Source: Mycoplana rhizolycopersici (GTDB taxonomy: Bacteria; Pseudomonadota; Alphaproteobacteria; Rhizobiales; Rhizobiaceae). From it: a DNA stretch of 64,000 bases. The notes beneath the pieces are model-generated. The model was not told where the DNA came from, did no database searches, and saw nothing but the letters and a program-made list of their open reading frames with translations. The DNA lies in assembly GCF_013378445.1 (NCBI RefSeq), contig NZ_JABXYK010000009.1:124001-188000 (forward strand). Direction: 5' to 3'. How positions within the stretch are numbered: position 1 is the first letter of the stretch; each line of letters begins with the position of its first letter. The translations under genes and the position numbers were made by a program. Shown here piece after piece: positions 1-9,932 of this stretch.

Positions 1-678
1 CAGCGGCAGCGTCATGTGCCACAGGTAGTCGAGCGGCTTCTGCCACCAGGGCAACTGCCAGAAATTGTCGGAGACGATGCCGCGCAGGGGGAACCAGTCG
101 AAGAAGGATCCGCCCGCGAATACGACGATCAGCAGGATGCCGAACAGGAAGCTGGGCACGGCGTACCCGACGATGATGACACCCGAGGTCCAGACGTCGA
201 AGGGCGAACCGTCGGAGACCGCCTTCTTGATGCCGAGCGGGATCGAGATCGCGTAGGAGAGGATCAGGATCCAGACGCCGAGCGAGATCGACACCGGCAT
301 TTTCTCGACGATCAGATCGACGACGGAGGTGTTGCGGAAGAAGCTCTCGCCGAAGTCGAAGCGGATATAGTTGCCCATCATCGTCAGGAAGCGTTCGAGC
401 GGCGGCTTGTCGAAGCCGAACTGCTTTTCCAGCTTGGCGATGAACTCCGGATCAAGCCCGCGGGCGCCGCGATAGCCCGACGAGGCGTCCTGCGAGAAGT
501 CCTGCAGCATGTCGCCGCCGCCGGACAGGCGGTCGCCGCCGCCCTGGCTGGTCAGGTCGGAAATCACCTGTTCGACCGGGCCGCCCGGCGCAAACTGCAC
601 GACGATGAAGGAGATCGCCATGATGCCCACGATCGTCGGGATCATCAGAAGCAGGCGTCTGAGGATGTAGGCGCCCAT
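1..678 (-). CDS. yejB: Peptide ABC transporter permease, YejB-like (partial, 3' end outside window)
   Basis: Inner-membrane permease of an oligopeptide ABC importer. The visible 226 residues begin MGAYILRRLLLMIPTIVGI, the usual first membrane helix of OppB/DppB/YejB permeases. They continue with the long periplasmic insert (GGGDRLSGGGDM, then QFGFDKPPLERF) that is typical of YejB rather than DppB. Further helices follow (ISLGVWILILSYAISIPLG; VIIVGYAVPSFLFGILLIVV). The start chosen is the ATG at 678; an upstream ATG in another frame stops at once. It lies 151 bases downstream of the binding-protein gene on the same strand, as in yejAB operons. The C-terminal part, including the EAA loop, is cut off by the window edge. 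Confidence 0.9.
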   Translation of the reverse strand, partial: MGAYILRRLLLMIPTIVGIMAISFIVVQFAPGGPVEQVISDLTSQGGGDRLSGGGDMLQDFSQDASSGYRGARGLDPEFIAKLEKQFGFDKPPLERFLTMMGNYIRFDFGESFFRNTSVVDLIVEKMPVSISLGVWILILSYAISIPLGIKKAVSDGSPFDVWTSGVIIVGYAVPSFLFGILLIVVFAGGSFFDWFPLRGIVSDNFWQLPWWQKPLDYLWHMTLPL

Positions 679-829
679 CAGCCGGGCCTCCGCGTGATCG
701 CGGTTGCCATGCCGCCACCTGTCGCCCTGTCAGCTCTCAATCCGCGAATTCCCCGATAAACCTTGGCCGCCGTGGCGGTGATTCGTACTGGCTGCCATTT
801 GGAGCGCCGCCGCGGCCCAATGCAAGCAC

Positions 830-2680
830 TCACTCCGGCTTGACCTCGGTCGACCACCAGGCGTCGGGGAAGCCGATGCCGTAGGTCGGTAGCTCAGCCG
901 GCCGGGTGATGCGGTTCCAGTAGGCGATCGGCGCGGCCATGCGGTAGTACATCGGCACGACGTAGTGATGCGCGAGCAATACGCGGTCCAGGGCTCTCGT
1001 CGCCGCAACCAGTTCCTCCCGGTCCTTGGCGAAGATGATACGGTTTATCAGGGCGTCGATCGCCGGATCGGAAATGCCGGCATAATTCTTGGAGCCCTGG
1101 CGCTCGACCGAGGAAGAACCCCAGTAGTCGCTCTGCTCGTTGCCCGGATGCAGGGTCTGGGCCCAGACGACCCAGGTCATGTCGTAGTCGAAGGCGCGCG
1201 TGCGATTGGTATATTGCGATGGATCGACGGTCCGGACCCGGGCGTCGATACCGATGCGCTTGAGATTGTTGGCGTAGGGAAGGGCGACACGCTCGAGCGT
1301 CGGGCTCGACAGCAGGATCTCGAAGGACAGCGGCTGGCCGGTGTCCTCCTTTACCATGCGATTTCCCTTCAGCACATAGCCTGCATCCTTGAGCAGGACG
1401 ACGGCCTTGCGCAGGTTCTCGCGCTGCTTGCCCGGATCGCCGCCGGCAGGATTTTCGAACGGCGTCGTAAAGACGCTCGGCGGCACCTGATCCTTCAGTT
1501 CGTTGAGGATTTCCAGTTCCTTGCCTTCCGGCAGCCCCGAGGAGGCAAGCTCGGTTCCGAAGAAGAAGCTGTTGACCCGCTTGTACTGCTCATAGAAGAC
1601 CGTCTTGTTCAGTTCCTCGAAATCGAAGGCGTAGCTCAGAGCCTCGCGAACCCGCTCGTCCTGGAACATCGGCTTGCGCATGTTCGGCACCATGGCCTGC
1701 ATGATGCCGGTGGCGCGATACGGGTTGGCGATCTCCTCGCGCTTCACCCGTCCGTCGTTGACGGCGGGAAAGTCGTAACCCGTCGCCCAGCGGCTTGCCT
1801 GATTTTCGAACCAATAGTCCACATTGCCGGCGCGGAATGCCTCGAACTCGACGTTGCGGTCGCCGAAATAGGAATAGTCGATGCGTCCGAAATTGTTCTG
1901 GCCGACATTGACGTTCAGGTCCTTGCCCCAATAGTCGTCGCGCAATACGTAGCGGATCGTCGAACCCGGCGAGAAGGCGGCGATCTTGTAGGGTCCGGAC
2001 CCCATCACCGGTTCAAGCGTCGTGCGCGAAATGTCGCGCTCCTTGCCCGATGCATCCTTGCCCTCCCACCAGTGCTTCGGCACGATCGGGAACTGGCCGA
2101 GGATCTGCGGCAGCTCGCGATTGTTCTTCTCGTCGAACTGGAAAGTGACGTCGCGATCGCCCGTCTTTTCAACGGAAAGGACGTGCTTGTAGTAGTTGGT
2201 GTAGAGCGGGTTATGCTCGATCACTTTTTCGAAGGAGAAGATCACGTCTTCCGGCGTCACCGGCTGGCCATCCGCCCATTTTGCCTCCGGGCGGAGCCGA
2301 AAGGTGGCAGACGAGATATCGTCCGGGTAGGAAACGCCCTCGGCCAGAAGGCCGTACGAGGTGGTGACCTCGTCCTCGGAAGACTTCATCAGTGTGTCGA
2401 AGACGAGGTTGAGGCCGGCTGCGGCCTCGCCCTTGGCCAGCAGCGGATTGAACGAATCAAACGTGCCGGCGCTGGAAAGCCGAAGCGTGCCGCCCTTCGG
2501 CGCCTTCGGGTTGACGTAGCTGTAGTGGGCAAAGCCGGCCGGATATTTGAGTTCGCCGACCGTGGAGATTCCGTGCCGCCATTCCGGCGCCTTCTCCTGC
2601 GCTCCCGCCCCCGCGGCCAGCGACGATATCGCCGCCGCAAGCACGAACGCACTGAGAATTCCGGATCTGCCAATCTTCAT
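830..2680 (-). CDS. yejA: Periplasmic peptide-binding protein, YejA-like (SBP family 5)
   Basis: Solute receptor for the peptide importer whose permease lies downstream. At 616 residues it is close to E. coli YejA. The start is the ATG at 2680, preceded by AAGGGG; it gives a clean signal peptide (MKIGRSGILSAFVLAAAI, then an AGAGA cleavage region). A longer frame to 2743 would bury the signal. Family 5 hallmarks include the N-terminal GGTLRLSSAGTFDSFNPL and the EAKWADGQPVTPEDVIFSFE block. The same-strand order SBP then YejB suggests one operon. Transport of microcin-like or antimicrobial peptides is known for Yej systems in enterobacteria; the substrate here is not shown by the sequence. Confidence 0.9.
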   Translation of the reverse strand: MKIGRSGILSAFVLAAAISSLAAGAGAQEKAPEWRHGISTVGELKYPAGFAHYSYVNPKAPKGGTLRLSSAGTFDSFNPLLAKGEAAAGLNLVFDTLMKSSEDEVTTSYGLLAEGVSYPDDISSATFRLRPEAKWADGQPVTPEDVIFSFEKVIEHNPLYTNYYKHVLSVEKTGDRDVTFQFDEKNNRELPQILGQFPIVPKHWWEGKDASGKERDISRTTLEPVMGSGPYKIAAFSPGSTIRYVLRDDYWGKDLNVNVGQNNFGRIDYSYFGDRNVEFEAFRAGNVDYWFENQASRWATGYDFPAVNDGRVKREEIANPYRATGIMQAMVPNMRKPMFQDERVREALSYAFDFEELNKTVFYEQYKRVNSFFFGTELASSGLPEGKELEILNELKDQVPPSVFTTPFENPAGGDPGKQRENLRKAVVLLKDAGYVLKGNRMVKEDTGQPLSFEILLSSPTLERVALPYANNLKRIGIDARVRTVDPSQYTNRTRAFDYDMTWVVWAQTLHPGNEQSDYWGSSSVERQGSKNYAGISDPAIDALINRIIFAKDREELVAATRALDRVLLAHHYVVPMYYRMAAPIAYWNRITRPAELPTYGIGFPDAWWSTEVKPE

Positions 2681-2871
2681 GCCAAGCCCCTTGTTGTCGA
2701 TCGCCCAATCGTCTGCCGGAAAGATTAGACAAAATCCGGGCAAATGACAGAAGCCGCCATGAAAGCGGCGATTTTTTGCAGCCCCCTGCCATCGCAGATT
2801 TCATCCCCGCCCCGCGCGCACCGTGCTACTTCGTGCGCGAGCGACAGTTAAAATCGATTCTGGACGACGAT

Positions 2872-3933
2872 ATGTTTCCCACGTTCAAGCCACTCCTTAC
2901 CCGTCTTGGAACCGCAGCAGCGCTTTTGGCGGCCATCGCCTCCCCGCTGCATGCCGAAGACAGACCAGCGCGGGAGCTTTTCGGCGGCAAGCCCCTGCCA
3001 TCCGTGATGCAGCCGCAGGCCTACGGCTTCTATGCCAAGGGCTGCCTTGCCGGCGGCGTGGCTATCCCGACAGACGGGGCGACATGGCAGGCTATGCGGC
3101 TTTCGCGCAACCGCCGCTGGGGGCACCCGGCGATGATCGAATTGATCGAGCAGTTCTCCAGGGACGCGCGCACCAAGGTCGGCTGGAACGGGCTGCTTCT
3201 CGGCGACATCGCCCAGCCGCGCGGCGGGCCGATGTTGAACGGGCATGCCTCGCACCAGATCGGCCTCGATGCCGATATCTGGCTGACGCCGATGCCGGAC
3301 CGGACGCTGACCTACCAGGAGCGCGAGAGCATCCAGGCAACCTCGATGCTCCAGCCGAAGAAGTTTCTGACGATCAATCCGAACGCCTGGAGCGAACGCC
3401 AGGCGCGACTGATCATGCTTGCTGCGAGCTATCCGCAGGTGGAGCGCATTTTCGTCAATCCGGCCATCAAGAAGAAGCTCTGCGACACCTGGACCGGCGA
3501 CCGCACCGATCTTGGCAAGGTTCGCCCGATCTACGGGCACGACTACCATTTCCACATCCGCATCAAGTGCCCGCCCGGCTCGGCGAATTGCAAGGGGCAG
3601 GCGGCCGTGCCCGCCGGCGACGGCTGCGACAAGTCGCTCGCCTGGTGGTTCACCGACGAACCCTGGGCAAAACCTTCACCGAAAAAGGACCAAAAGCCGG
3701 CAAAGCCGCCGCGCCTTGCCACGCTTTCCGATCTACCGAAGGCCTGCGCGGTCGTTCTCGCAGGCCCGGCGCCCGCATCGGAGCAGGACGTCACATATGG
3801 CGGCGGCGGCAGTTCGCTCGCCTATTCAGCGAAGGAACCCGCCGATGACGGCATCGCCGCGGTGATTGCCGCCGATGGCGCGCAGCCTTCCTTCGCCGTT
3901 CCCGTGCCGCTGCCGCGCCCGTCGCTGCAATAG
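2872..3933 (+). CDS. mepA: Penicillin-insensitive murein endopeptidase, MepA-like
   Basis: Periplasmic LAS-type zinc peptidase predicted to cut D-Ala-mDAP cross-links in peptidoglycan. The chosen ATG (2872) gives a 353-residue protein with a signal peptide (LLTRLGTAAALLAAIASPLHA); the frame is open further upstream but carries no export signal. Zinc ligands are visible as H128-x6-D135 in GHASHQIGLDAD and as H226-x-H228 in GHDYHFHIRIKCP, the two MepA signatures. The C-terminal ~70 residues are Pro/Lys/Gly rich and unlike E. coli MepA. It is divergent from yejA with a 191-base shared upstream region. Confidence 0.88.
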   Translation: MFPTFKPLLTRLGTAAALLAAIASPLHAEDRPARELFGGKPLPSVMQPQAYGFYAKGCLAGGVAIPTDGATWQAMRLSRNRRWGHPAMIELIEQFSRDARTKVGWNGLLLGDIAQPRGGPMLNGHASHQIGLDADIWLTPMPDRTLTYQERESIQATSMLQPKKFLTINPNAWSERQARLIMLAASYPQVERIFVNPAIKKKLCDTWTGDRTDLGKVRPIYGHDYHFHIRIKCPPGSANCKGQAAVPAGDGCDKSLAWWFTDEPWAKPSPKKDQKPAKPPRLATLSDLPKACAVVLAGPAPASEQDVTYGGGGSSLAYSAKEPADDGIAAVIAADGAQPSFAVPVPLPRPSLQ

Positions 3934-4041
3934 GAGCCGCTGCGACAGGATCGGGCGGCGATGCTCCAGTGGAGGCGGCTTTTCATGGCGACCATGGTCC
4001 TGTATAGAGCCATCAAATCGATTTAAGTTCGAGGTCGCCCC

Positions 4042-4416
4042 ATGTCGCTTCCAAAGACCATCGCCCTTATCGCGCATGACGAGAAGAAGGACGAGATGGC
4101 GGATTTCGCCAGGCGCAACGAGGCTGCGCTACGGCAAAGCCGGATTTTTGCGACCGGAACGACCGGCGGTCGCGTGCTGGAAGCCTGCCCGGACCTCGAC
4201 GTCACGCGCCTGAAGAGCGGGCCGCTCGGCGGCGACCAACAGATCGGCGCGCTGATCGCGACTGGTGAGGTCGACATGCTGATCTTTTTCGTCGATCCGC
4301 TGACGGCCATGCCGCACGACGTCGACGTGAAGGCTCTGATGCGGCTTGCGATCGTCTACGACATACCCATGGCATTGAACCTTGCCACGGCGGAACGGCT
4401 GGTTGCGGCCAACTGA
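4042..4416 (+). CDS. mgsA: Methylglyoxal synthase
   Basis: Cytosolic enzyme converting dihydroxyacetone phosphate to methylglyoxal, a bypass of lower glycolysis under phosphate limitation. The 124-residue protein carries the family blocks [10 protein letters not shown] (H12), [16 protein letters not shown] with the catalytic Asp at D65, and [18 protein letters not shown] (H92). It is slightly shorter at the N-terminus than the 152-residue E. coli enzyme but keeps every active-site residue I can place. It precedes glucokinase by 70 bases on the same strand, so the two sugar-phosphate genes may be cotranscribed. Confidence 0.95.
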   Translation: MSLPKTIALIAHDEKKDEMADFARRNEAALRQSRIFATGTTGGRVLEACPDLDVTRLKSGPLGGDQQIGALIATGEVDMLIFFVDPLTAMPHDVDVKALMRLAIVYDIPMALNLATAERLVAAN

Positions 4417-4486
4417 CAACGGTGGCAAAAGCTTTCGGATAGAAAACGGATTGCGGCACAGGCGCCTACAGGAAGAAACTGGTTTC

Positions 4487-5512
4487 ATGGCAAAGTCGAA
4501 CGATGGCGAACTCGCCTTTCCCTTTCCCATCCTGATCGGAGACATCGGCGGCACCAATGCCCGGTTCGCGCTCCTGCTCGACGCCTTCGCCGCGCCGAAG
4601 GAATATCCGATCATCCAGACCGCGCAATTCGAAAACATCGACGATGCGCTGCAGAACTGCATTCTCGACAAGACTTCGGTCCAGCCGCGTTCTGCCATCC
4701 TGGCACTGGCCGGACCGATCGAGGGCGACGAGGTTCCGCTGACCAATTGCGATTGGGTCGTGCGCCCGCGCGAGATGATCGCGAAGCTCGGCTTCGAGGA
4801 AGTGCTGCTCGTCAACGACTTTGAAGCGCAGGCGCTGGCCGTTGCCTCGCTTTCCGACGATGACAGGGAAAAGATCGGCGGAGGTGGCGAAAATCACGTT
4901 GCCTCGCGGGCGGTGCTCGGCCCGGGCACGGGGCTCGGGGTTGCTGGCCTGGTCCACGCCATGCACGCCTGGATACCGGTTCCCGGTGAAGGCGGACATA
5001 TCGACATGGGACCGCGCACCGAGCGCGACTACCAGATCTGGCCCTTCCTGGAACCGATAGAGGGCCGCATCTCCGCCGAACAACTGCTCTGCGGCCGCGG
5101 CATCATGAACATCTACCGTGCCATCAGCGCTGCCGATGCACGGGAGGCGACGCTCGACATTCCCGCAGCGGTGACCTCGGCCGCGCTCACCGGTACGGAT
5201 GCGGCCGCCGTGGAGACAGTCTCGCTGTTTTCCACCTATCTCGGGCGTGTCGCCGGCGACATTGCCATGATCTTCATGGCCAAGGGCGGCGTCTACCTGG
5301 CCGGCGGCATTTCGCAGAAGATCCTGCCGGCATTGCGCGGGCCGGAGTTCCGCGCTGCCTTCGAGGACAAGGCGCCGCACGGCGAGCTGCTGCGGCAAAT
5401 TCCGACCTACGTGGTCACACATCCGATGGCGGCCCTTGCCGGGCTTGCTGCCTTCGCGCGCATGCCGGATCGATTCGGCGTCACCAGCGAAGGGCGCCAC
5501 TGGCAGAGGTAG
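4487..5512 (+). CDS. glk: Glucokinase
   Basis: ATP-dependent phosphorylation of glucose to glucose-6-phosphate in the cytosol. It is 341 residues from the ATG at 4487, which has an AGGAAG Shine-Dalgarno 11 bases upstream; the longer frame from 4382 overlaps mgsA and lacks homology. Proteobacterial Glk features are the phosphate loop [12 protein letters not shown] (residues 16-27), the catalytic Asp in VNDFEA (D111) and [12 protein letters not shown] near residue 142. Near the C-terminus, [16 protein letters not shown] is the adenosine-side motif. It feeds the glycolysis/Entner-Doudoroff steps to which gpmA downstream also belongs. Confidence 0.95.
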   Translation: MAKSNDGELAFPFPILIGDIGGTNARFALLLDAFAAPKEYPIIQTAQFENIDDALQNCILDKTSVQPRSAILALAGPIEGDEVPLTNCDWVVRPREMIAKLGFEEVLLVNDFEAQALAVASLSDDDREKIGGGGENHVASRAVLGPGTGLGVAGLVHAMHAWIPVPGEGGHIDMGPRTERDYQIWPFLEPIEGRISAEQLLCGRGIMNIYRAISAADAREATLDIPAAVTSAALTGTDAAAVETVSLFSTYLGRVAGDIAMIFMAKGGVYLAGGISQKILPALRGPEFRAAFEDKAPHGELLRQIPTYVVTHPMAALAGLAAFARMPDRFGVTSEGRHWQR

Positions 5513-5581
5513 GCGGCCGCTTTGCGAAACGGCAGACTCGCCAAATTGGCTGCAAGGCACTATAGAGCGCCGCAACAGATG

Positions 5582-5597
5582 CCCGCTCCGGAGCGGG
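5582..5597. repeat. Perfect 16-bp palindrome CCCGCTCCGGAGCGGG before the ABC exporter gene
   Basis: An uninterrupted palindrome between glk and the exporter gene, ending 31 bases before the TTG start codon. It has no loop and no following T tract, so a protein-binding site is as likely as a terminator for glk. Confidence 0.55.
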
Positions 5598-5628
5598 TAT
5601 CCTCCGCAGCTGCAGGAAAGATGGGTTA

Positions 5629-7443
5629 TTGAGCGAAAAGAGCCGTACCGATCGTCACGTCAGTGCCGAAACGATCACCGGCGTTCTGAAGCGCGTCATT
5701 GCGGAGAACGGTCGCGACCACATTCGCGGCTATGTTTTCGCGATCTTCTGCCTCATCGTCGTTGCCGGTTCCACAGCCTTCACCGCGTGGATCATGGAAG
5801 CGGTGGTCAACGAAGCGTTTGCCAACCGGCGCGCCGACCTCGTCGCCTGGATCTGCGGCGCGATCCTGGTCGCCTTCATCCTGCGTGGCTTCGCCACCTA
5901 CGGCCAGGCCGTCACGCTGTCGAAAATCGGCAACAACATCGTCGCCAACTACCAGCGGCGGCTCTATTCGCACCTGATGTCGCTGAGCGTCGGTTTTTTC
6001 AGCGAGGCGCGCTCGGCACGGCTGGCGGCGCAGATCAACCAGAACATCAATGGCATCCGCGACGTGCTCAACATGACGGTGACGTCGATCGCACGCGATT
6101 TGCTGACGCTGATAGCGTTGATCGGCGTGATGATCTCGAAGGACCCGCTGCTGACGGGGATCGTCTTCTTCGTCGCCCCGCCGCTTCTGCTCGGCCTTCG
6201 CTACGTGTCCAAGCGGCTCAAGTCCGCAACCCGCGAATCCGTCGTCATCAACAGCCACGTGCTCGGCGCAATCCAGGAGACGATCCAGGGCATCAGCATC
6301 GTCAAGGCCTTCACGATGGAGGACCAGCTCCGCTCCAAGGTGGAGACGATCATCGAACAGGCGGAGAAGCGCTCCAACCGGATCGCGCGCCTGTCGGAGC
6401 GGACGGCGCCGATGACCGAGACGTTCGCGGGCGTGGCGATCGCCAGCGTGCTCGGCTATTCCGCCTATCAGGCGATCTATGGCGGGGTTCTGCCAGGCGC
6501 CTTCTTCGCCTTCATCGCCGCGCTTCTGATGGCCTATGATCCGGCCCGGCGCCTGGCGCGGCTGCAGGTGCAGATGGAGCGCGCCGTGGTCAATGCTCGG
6601 ATGATCTACGAGATCCTCGACATCGAGCCGCACCAGCGCGACAAGCCGGACGCCAAACCGCTCGCGATCACCCAGGCCACGATCGAGTTCCGCGACGTGT
6701 CTTTCTCCTACGCCAATGGCGGCAAGAGCATCCTCAACGGCGTCAGCTTCATTGCCGAGGGCGGCAGGACGACCGCGCTCGTCGGGCCGTCGGGTGCGGG
6801 AAAATCGACCGTCATCAGCCTCATTCCCCGCTTTTACGATCCGGCGGCGGGGCAGATCCTGATTGACGGCCAGGACATTGCCAACGTCACCAAGCAATCG
6901 CTGCGCAACAACCTCGCCTATGTCTCCCAGCAGCCATATCTCTTCGAGGGGACGATCCGCGACAATATCCGCTACGGCCGCCCGGAGGCGAGCGATGCGG
7001 AAGTCGAAGAGGCAGCAAGACTCGCCTATGCGCACGACTTCATCCTCGATCAGCCGCAGGGCTACGAGACGCCGGTCGGCGAAAACGGCGTGACGCTTTC
7101 CGGCGGCCAGCGCCAGCGGCTGTCGATCGCGCGTGCGCTGGTGCGCAACGCGCCGATCCTGCTGCTCGACGAGGCGACCTCGGCGCTCGACACAGAGTCC
7201 GAACAGGCCGTGCAGAAGGCGCTGGACCACGCCATGAGCGGCCGGACGGTGGTGGTGATTGCCCATCGCCTGTCGACCGTTGTCAACGCCGACAAGATCA
7301 TCGTCATGCAGAACGGGACGGTCGCCGAAGAGGGCACCCATGACGTCCTTGCCGTGCGGACCGACGGTCTCTACGCTCGCCTGCACAACCTGCAGGCACC
7401 GGGCGCCCCAGTGCAGGAAAACGAGAAGGAAGCGGGAAAATGA
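5629..7443 (+). CDS. ABC-type exporter half-transporter (MsbA/multidrug family)
   Basis: A 604-residue fused membrane plus ATPase half-transporter that would act as a dimer in the inner membrane, exporting a lipid, glycan or drug. The N-terminal membrane domain (about residues 20-315, first helix [20 protein letters not shown]) is followed by the ATPase. ATPase motifs are Walker [10 protein letters not shown] (386-394), the signature LSGGQRQR, Walker [13 protein letters not shown] and the H-loop IAHRLST. The start is TTG at 5629: AGGAAAG lies 8 bases upstream, and the nearby ATG at 5621 terminates after three codons. It ends in an ATGA overlap with dapB, implying coupling. The substrate cannot be told from sequence. 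Confidence 0.9.
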   Translation: MSEKSRTDRHVSAETITGVLKRVIAENGRDHIRGYVFAIFCLIVVAGSTAFTAWIMEAVVNEAFANRRADLVAWICGAILVAFILRGFATYGQAVTLSKIGNNIVANYQRRLYSHLMSLSVGFFSEARSARLAAQINQNINGIRDVLNMTVTSIARDLLTLIALIGVMISKDPLLTGIVFFVAPPLLLGLRYVSKRLKSATRESVVINSHVLGAIQETIQGISIVKAFTMEDQLRSKVETIIEQAEKRSNRIARLSERTAPMTETFAGVAIASVLGYSAYQAIYGGVLPGAFFAFIAALLMAYDPARRLARLQVQMERAVVNARMIYEILDIEPHQRDKPDAKPLAITQATIEFRDVSFSYANGGKSILNGVSFIAEGGRTTALVGPSGAGKSTVISLIPRFYDPAAGQILIDGQDIANVTKQSLRNNLAYVSQQPYLFEGTIRDNIRYGRPEASDAEVEEAARLAYAHDFILDQPQGYETPVGENGVTLSGGQRQRLSIARALVRNAPILLLDEATSALDTESEQAVQKALDHAMSGRTVVVIAHRLSTVVNADKIIVMQNGTVAEEGTHDVLAVRTDGLYARLHNLQAPGAPVQENEKEAGK

Positions 7444-8258
7444 CGGCAGCGGACATGAAGCTTGTCGTGGTCGGAGCGAGCGGCCGCATGGGCCAGGCGC
7501 TGATCAGAACCATCCACGCGATGGATGGTGCAAAGCTGCATGCAGCCGTCGTCCGCCCCGGTTCTCCCTTTGTCGGCAAGGACGCAGGCGAACTGGCGGG
7601 CCTGGGACCGATCGGCATCCCCGTGACGGACCAGCCGCTAGAGGCCTTCGTCGAGGCAGAAGGCGTGCTCGACTTCACGAAGCCCGAGATCACGGTCGAA
7701 TTCGCTGGCCTCGCCGCACAGGCGCGGATCGTCCACGTCATCGGAACGACCGGTTGCTCCGCGGAGGACGAGGACAGAATTGGGGCTGCCGCCCGCCACG
7801 CCCGTGTCGTCAAGTCCGGCAACATGAGCCTCGGCGTCAATCTTCTCTCGGTGATGACGCGGCAGGCGGCGAAGGCGCTGGACGCGAACGACTGGGACAT
7901 CGAGATCGTGGAAATGCACCATCGCCACAAGGTCGATGCGCCCTCCGGTACCGCACTTCTGCTCGGCGAGGCCGCCGCACAGGGCCGCGGCGTCCCGCTT
8001 GCCGAAAACGCCGTCCGGGTCCGCGACGGGCACACCGGACCGCGCGTCGCCGGCACCATCGGCTTTGCCACCTTGCGCGGCGGCTCTGTGATCGGCGAGC
8101 ATTCGGTGCTGCTGGCCGGCGAAGGCGAGACCGTTACGATGTCCCATAGCGCCATCGACCGTTCGATCTTCGCGCGCGGGGCGGTGAAGGCCGCCCTGTG
8201 GGCGCGCGACAGGAAACCCGGACGCTATTCCATGCTCGACGTGCTCGGGCTGAACTGA
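7440..8258 (+). CDS. dapB: 4-hydroxy-tetrahydrodipicolinate reductase
   Basis: NAD(P)H-dependent reductase of the diaminopimelate/lysine pathway, supplying peptidoglycan and lysine. It has 272 residues. The Rossmann motif GASGRMG lies at 12-18; the dapB signature E158-M-H160-H161-R-H163-K164 contains the catalytic His and Lys and is followed by DAPSGTA. The start overlaps the exporter stop by ATGA. A second in-frame ATG (MKLVVVG) six codons in is possible, but the overlap favours the first. gpmA follows 31 bases later. Confidence 0.96.
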   Translation: MTAADMKLVVVGASGRMGQALIRTIHAMDGAKLHAAVVRPGSPFVGKDAGELAGLGPIGIPVTDQPLEAFVEAEGVLDFTKPEITVEFAGLAAQARIVHVIGTTGCSAEDEDRIGAAARHARVVKSGNMSLGVNLLSVMTRQAAKALDANDWDIEIVEMHHRHKVDAPSGTALLLGEAAAQGRGVPLAENAVRVRDGHTGPRVAGTIGFATLRGGSVIGEHSVLLAGEGETVTMSHSAIDRSIFARGAVKAALWARDRKPGRYSMLDVLGLN

Positions 8259-8289
8259 CCCCTATCCCAACGCGAGGAGCGAAGACCAT

Positions 8290-8925
8290 ATGAGCGGAAC
8301 CCTTGTCCTTGTTCGCCACGGCCAGAGCGAATGGAACCTGAAGAACCTGTTCACCGGCTGGAAGGATCCGGACCTGACGCCGCTTGGCGTCGAGGAAGCC
8401 AATGCCGGCGGCAAGGCGCTGGCCGACACCGGCATCAAGTTCGACATCGCCTTTACCTCCGATCTTTCCCGCGCGCAGAAGACCTGCCAGATCGTGCTCG
8501 ACAATGTCGGCCAGCCGGACCTGGAGACAATCCGCAACCAGGCGCTGAACGAGCGCGACTACGGCGACCTCTCCGGCCTCAACAAGGACGACGCCCGCGC
8601 CAAATGGGGCGAGGAGCAGGTGCACATCTGGCGCCGCTCCTACGATGTGCCGCCGCCGGGCGGCGAAAGCCTGCGCGACACCGGCGCCCGCGTCTGGCCC
8701 TACTACCTGACCGACATCCTGCCGCGTGTGCTTGCAGGGCAGACGGTGCTGGTCGCCGCCCACGGCAACTCACTGCGCGCGCTCGTAATGGTGCTCGACC
8801 GGCTGACGAAGGAACAGGTGCTGAACCTCAACCTCGCAACCGGCGTTCCGATGGTCTATCGGCTGAACGCGGATTCGACGGTCGCTTCGAAGGAAGTGCT
8901 CGGCGACATGTCCGGCGCGCACTGA
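8290..8925 (+). CDS. gpmA: 2,3-bisphosphoglycerate-dependent phosphoglycerate mutase
   Basis: Interconverts 3- and 2-phosphoglycerate in the cytosol. The 211-residue protein is the short alphaproteobacterial form (E. coli GpmA has about 250). The phosphohistidine motif [10 protein letters not shown] carries H10; [23 protein letters not shown] and the second histidine motif [11 protein letters not shown] complete the active site. A GAGGAG ribosome site precedes the ATG. The gene is followed by a strong Rho-independent terminator, which closes the exporter-dapB-gpmA unit. Confidence 0.96.
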   Translation: MSGTLVLVRHGQSEWNLKNLFTGWKDPDLTPLGVEEANAGGKALADTGIKFDIAFTSDLSRAQKTCQIVLDNVGQPDLETIRNQALNERDYGDLSGLNKDDARAKWGEEQVHIWRRSYDVPPPGGESLRDTGARVWPYYLTDILPRVLAGQTVLVAAHGNSLRALVMVLDRLTKEQVLNLNLATGVPMVYRLNADSTVASKEVLGDMSGAH

Positions 8926-8947
8926 GCGCAACGATCCAGATCAGATG

Positions 8948-8973
8948 AAAGGGCCGCTTGCGCGGCCCTTTTT
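8948..8973 (+). terminator. Rho-independent terminator after gpmA
   Basis: A perfect 10-bp stem AAAGGGCCGC/GCGGCCCTTT with a 4-base loop (TTGC), running directly into further T residues. It lies 22 bases after the gpmA stop and just before the convergent ada-like gene. Confidence 0.85.
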
Positions 8974-8976
8974 GTA

Positions 8977-9849
8977 TCACGCCTTGCCGGCTTCCCAGCC
9001 GAGCATGGCGCGCTTGCGGGTAAGGCCCCAGTGATATCCGGTCAGCGCCCCGCTCTTGCCGAGCGCGCGGTGGCACGGCACGACGAAGGAGATCGGATTG
9101 CGGCCCACGGCGGCACCGACCGCCCGCGAGGCAGTGGGCTGGCCGAGTTCTCCGGCGATATCCGAATAGGTCACGGCCTTGCCCATCGGAATGCGCAACA
9201 GCGCCTGCCAGACGCGGACCTGGAAGTCAGAACCGATGAGAACGATGCGCAGCGGCTCCTCCGGACGCCAGCGCCCGGGATCGAAAATCCGGTCGGCATA
9301 CGCGACCGTCGCTTCCTGGTCGCGCACATAGGCAGCGTTGGGCCAACGGCAGGTCATGTCCTCGAGACAGGCCTGCTCGTTGCCGTCATCGGCGAATGCA
9401 AGGCCGGCAAGCCCGCGCTCGGTGGCCATCACCAGGGCTTGACCGAACGGCGAGGGATGGAAGCCATAACGGATCGTAAGACCGGCACCGCGCGCTTTCC
9501 ACTCGCCCGGCGACATCGCTTCGTGGGTCACGAAGAGATCATGCAGGCGACCGGGACCGGACAAGCCTATTTCGATGCTGGTTTCGAGAAGCGGCATCGA
9601 TTCCTGGCGAAGAAGGCGCTTGGCGTGGTCCAGCGTCACCGCCTGCAGGAACGCCTTCGGCGAAAGGCCGGCCCAGCGGGTAAATGTCTTCTGCAACTGC
9701 GTCGGCGGCTGCTTCAGGCGGGCCGCGATATCCTCCAGCGAAGGCTGGTCGCGATAGTCCTCGGTGATCAGCTCGATCACCTGTCGGACGGTTTCGTAGT
9801 CCGCCCCTTGCGGGGTGATGTCGGACTTCAGCGTGGCTGTCATGTTCAT
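8977..9849 (-). CDS. Ada-like protein: AraC HTH fused to O6-methylguanine-DNA methyltransferase
   Basis: DNA repair suicide methyltransferase with a regulatory HTH. It is 290 residues from the ATG at 9849, which is preceded by CAGGAGACG. An AraC-type HTH spans about residues 20-105 (VRQVIELITEDYRDQPSLED... KRLLRQESMPLLETSIEIGL). The Ada/Ogt domain follows, with the alkyl-acceptor C259 in FVVPCHRALGKSGALTGYHWG. The N-terminal Cys-rich phosphotriester-repair domain of E. coli Ada (about 75 residues, four Zn cysteines) is absent. It should therefore not sense methyl phosphotriesters; its HTH either has lost inducibility or responds to C259 alkylation. Confidence 0.88.
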   Translation of the reverse strand: MNMTATLKSDITPQGADYETVRQVIELITEDYRDQPSLEDIAARLKQPPTQLQKTFTRWAGLSPKAFLQAVTLDHAKRLLRQESMPLLETSIEIGLSGPGRLHDLFVTHEAMSPGEWKARGAGLTIRYGFHPSPFGQALVMATERGLAGLAFADDGNEQACLEDMTCRWPNAAYVRDQEATVAYADRIFDPGRWRPEEPLRIVLIGSDFQVRVWQALLRIPMGKAVTYSDIAGELGQPTASRAVGAAVGRNPISFVVPCHRALGKSGALTGYHWGLTRKRAMLGWEAGKA

Positions 9850-9932
9850 CGTTCGTCTCCTGTGGCAGCAGGAAATCACGCCGCCAGCCACAGCGCCACC
9901 CGAAACTTGCCCGCAGAAACGCGCCCCGGTCG

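Noticed and set aside
965-2728. A long plus-strand frame opposite yejA
   Set aside because: Shadow frame; the minus-strand protein has a signal peptide and family 5 motifs.
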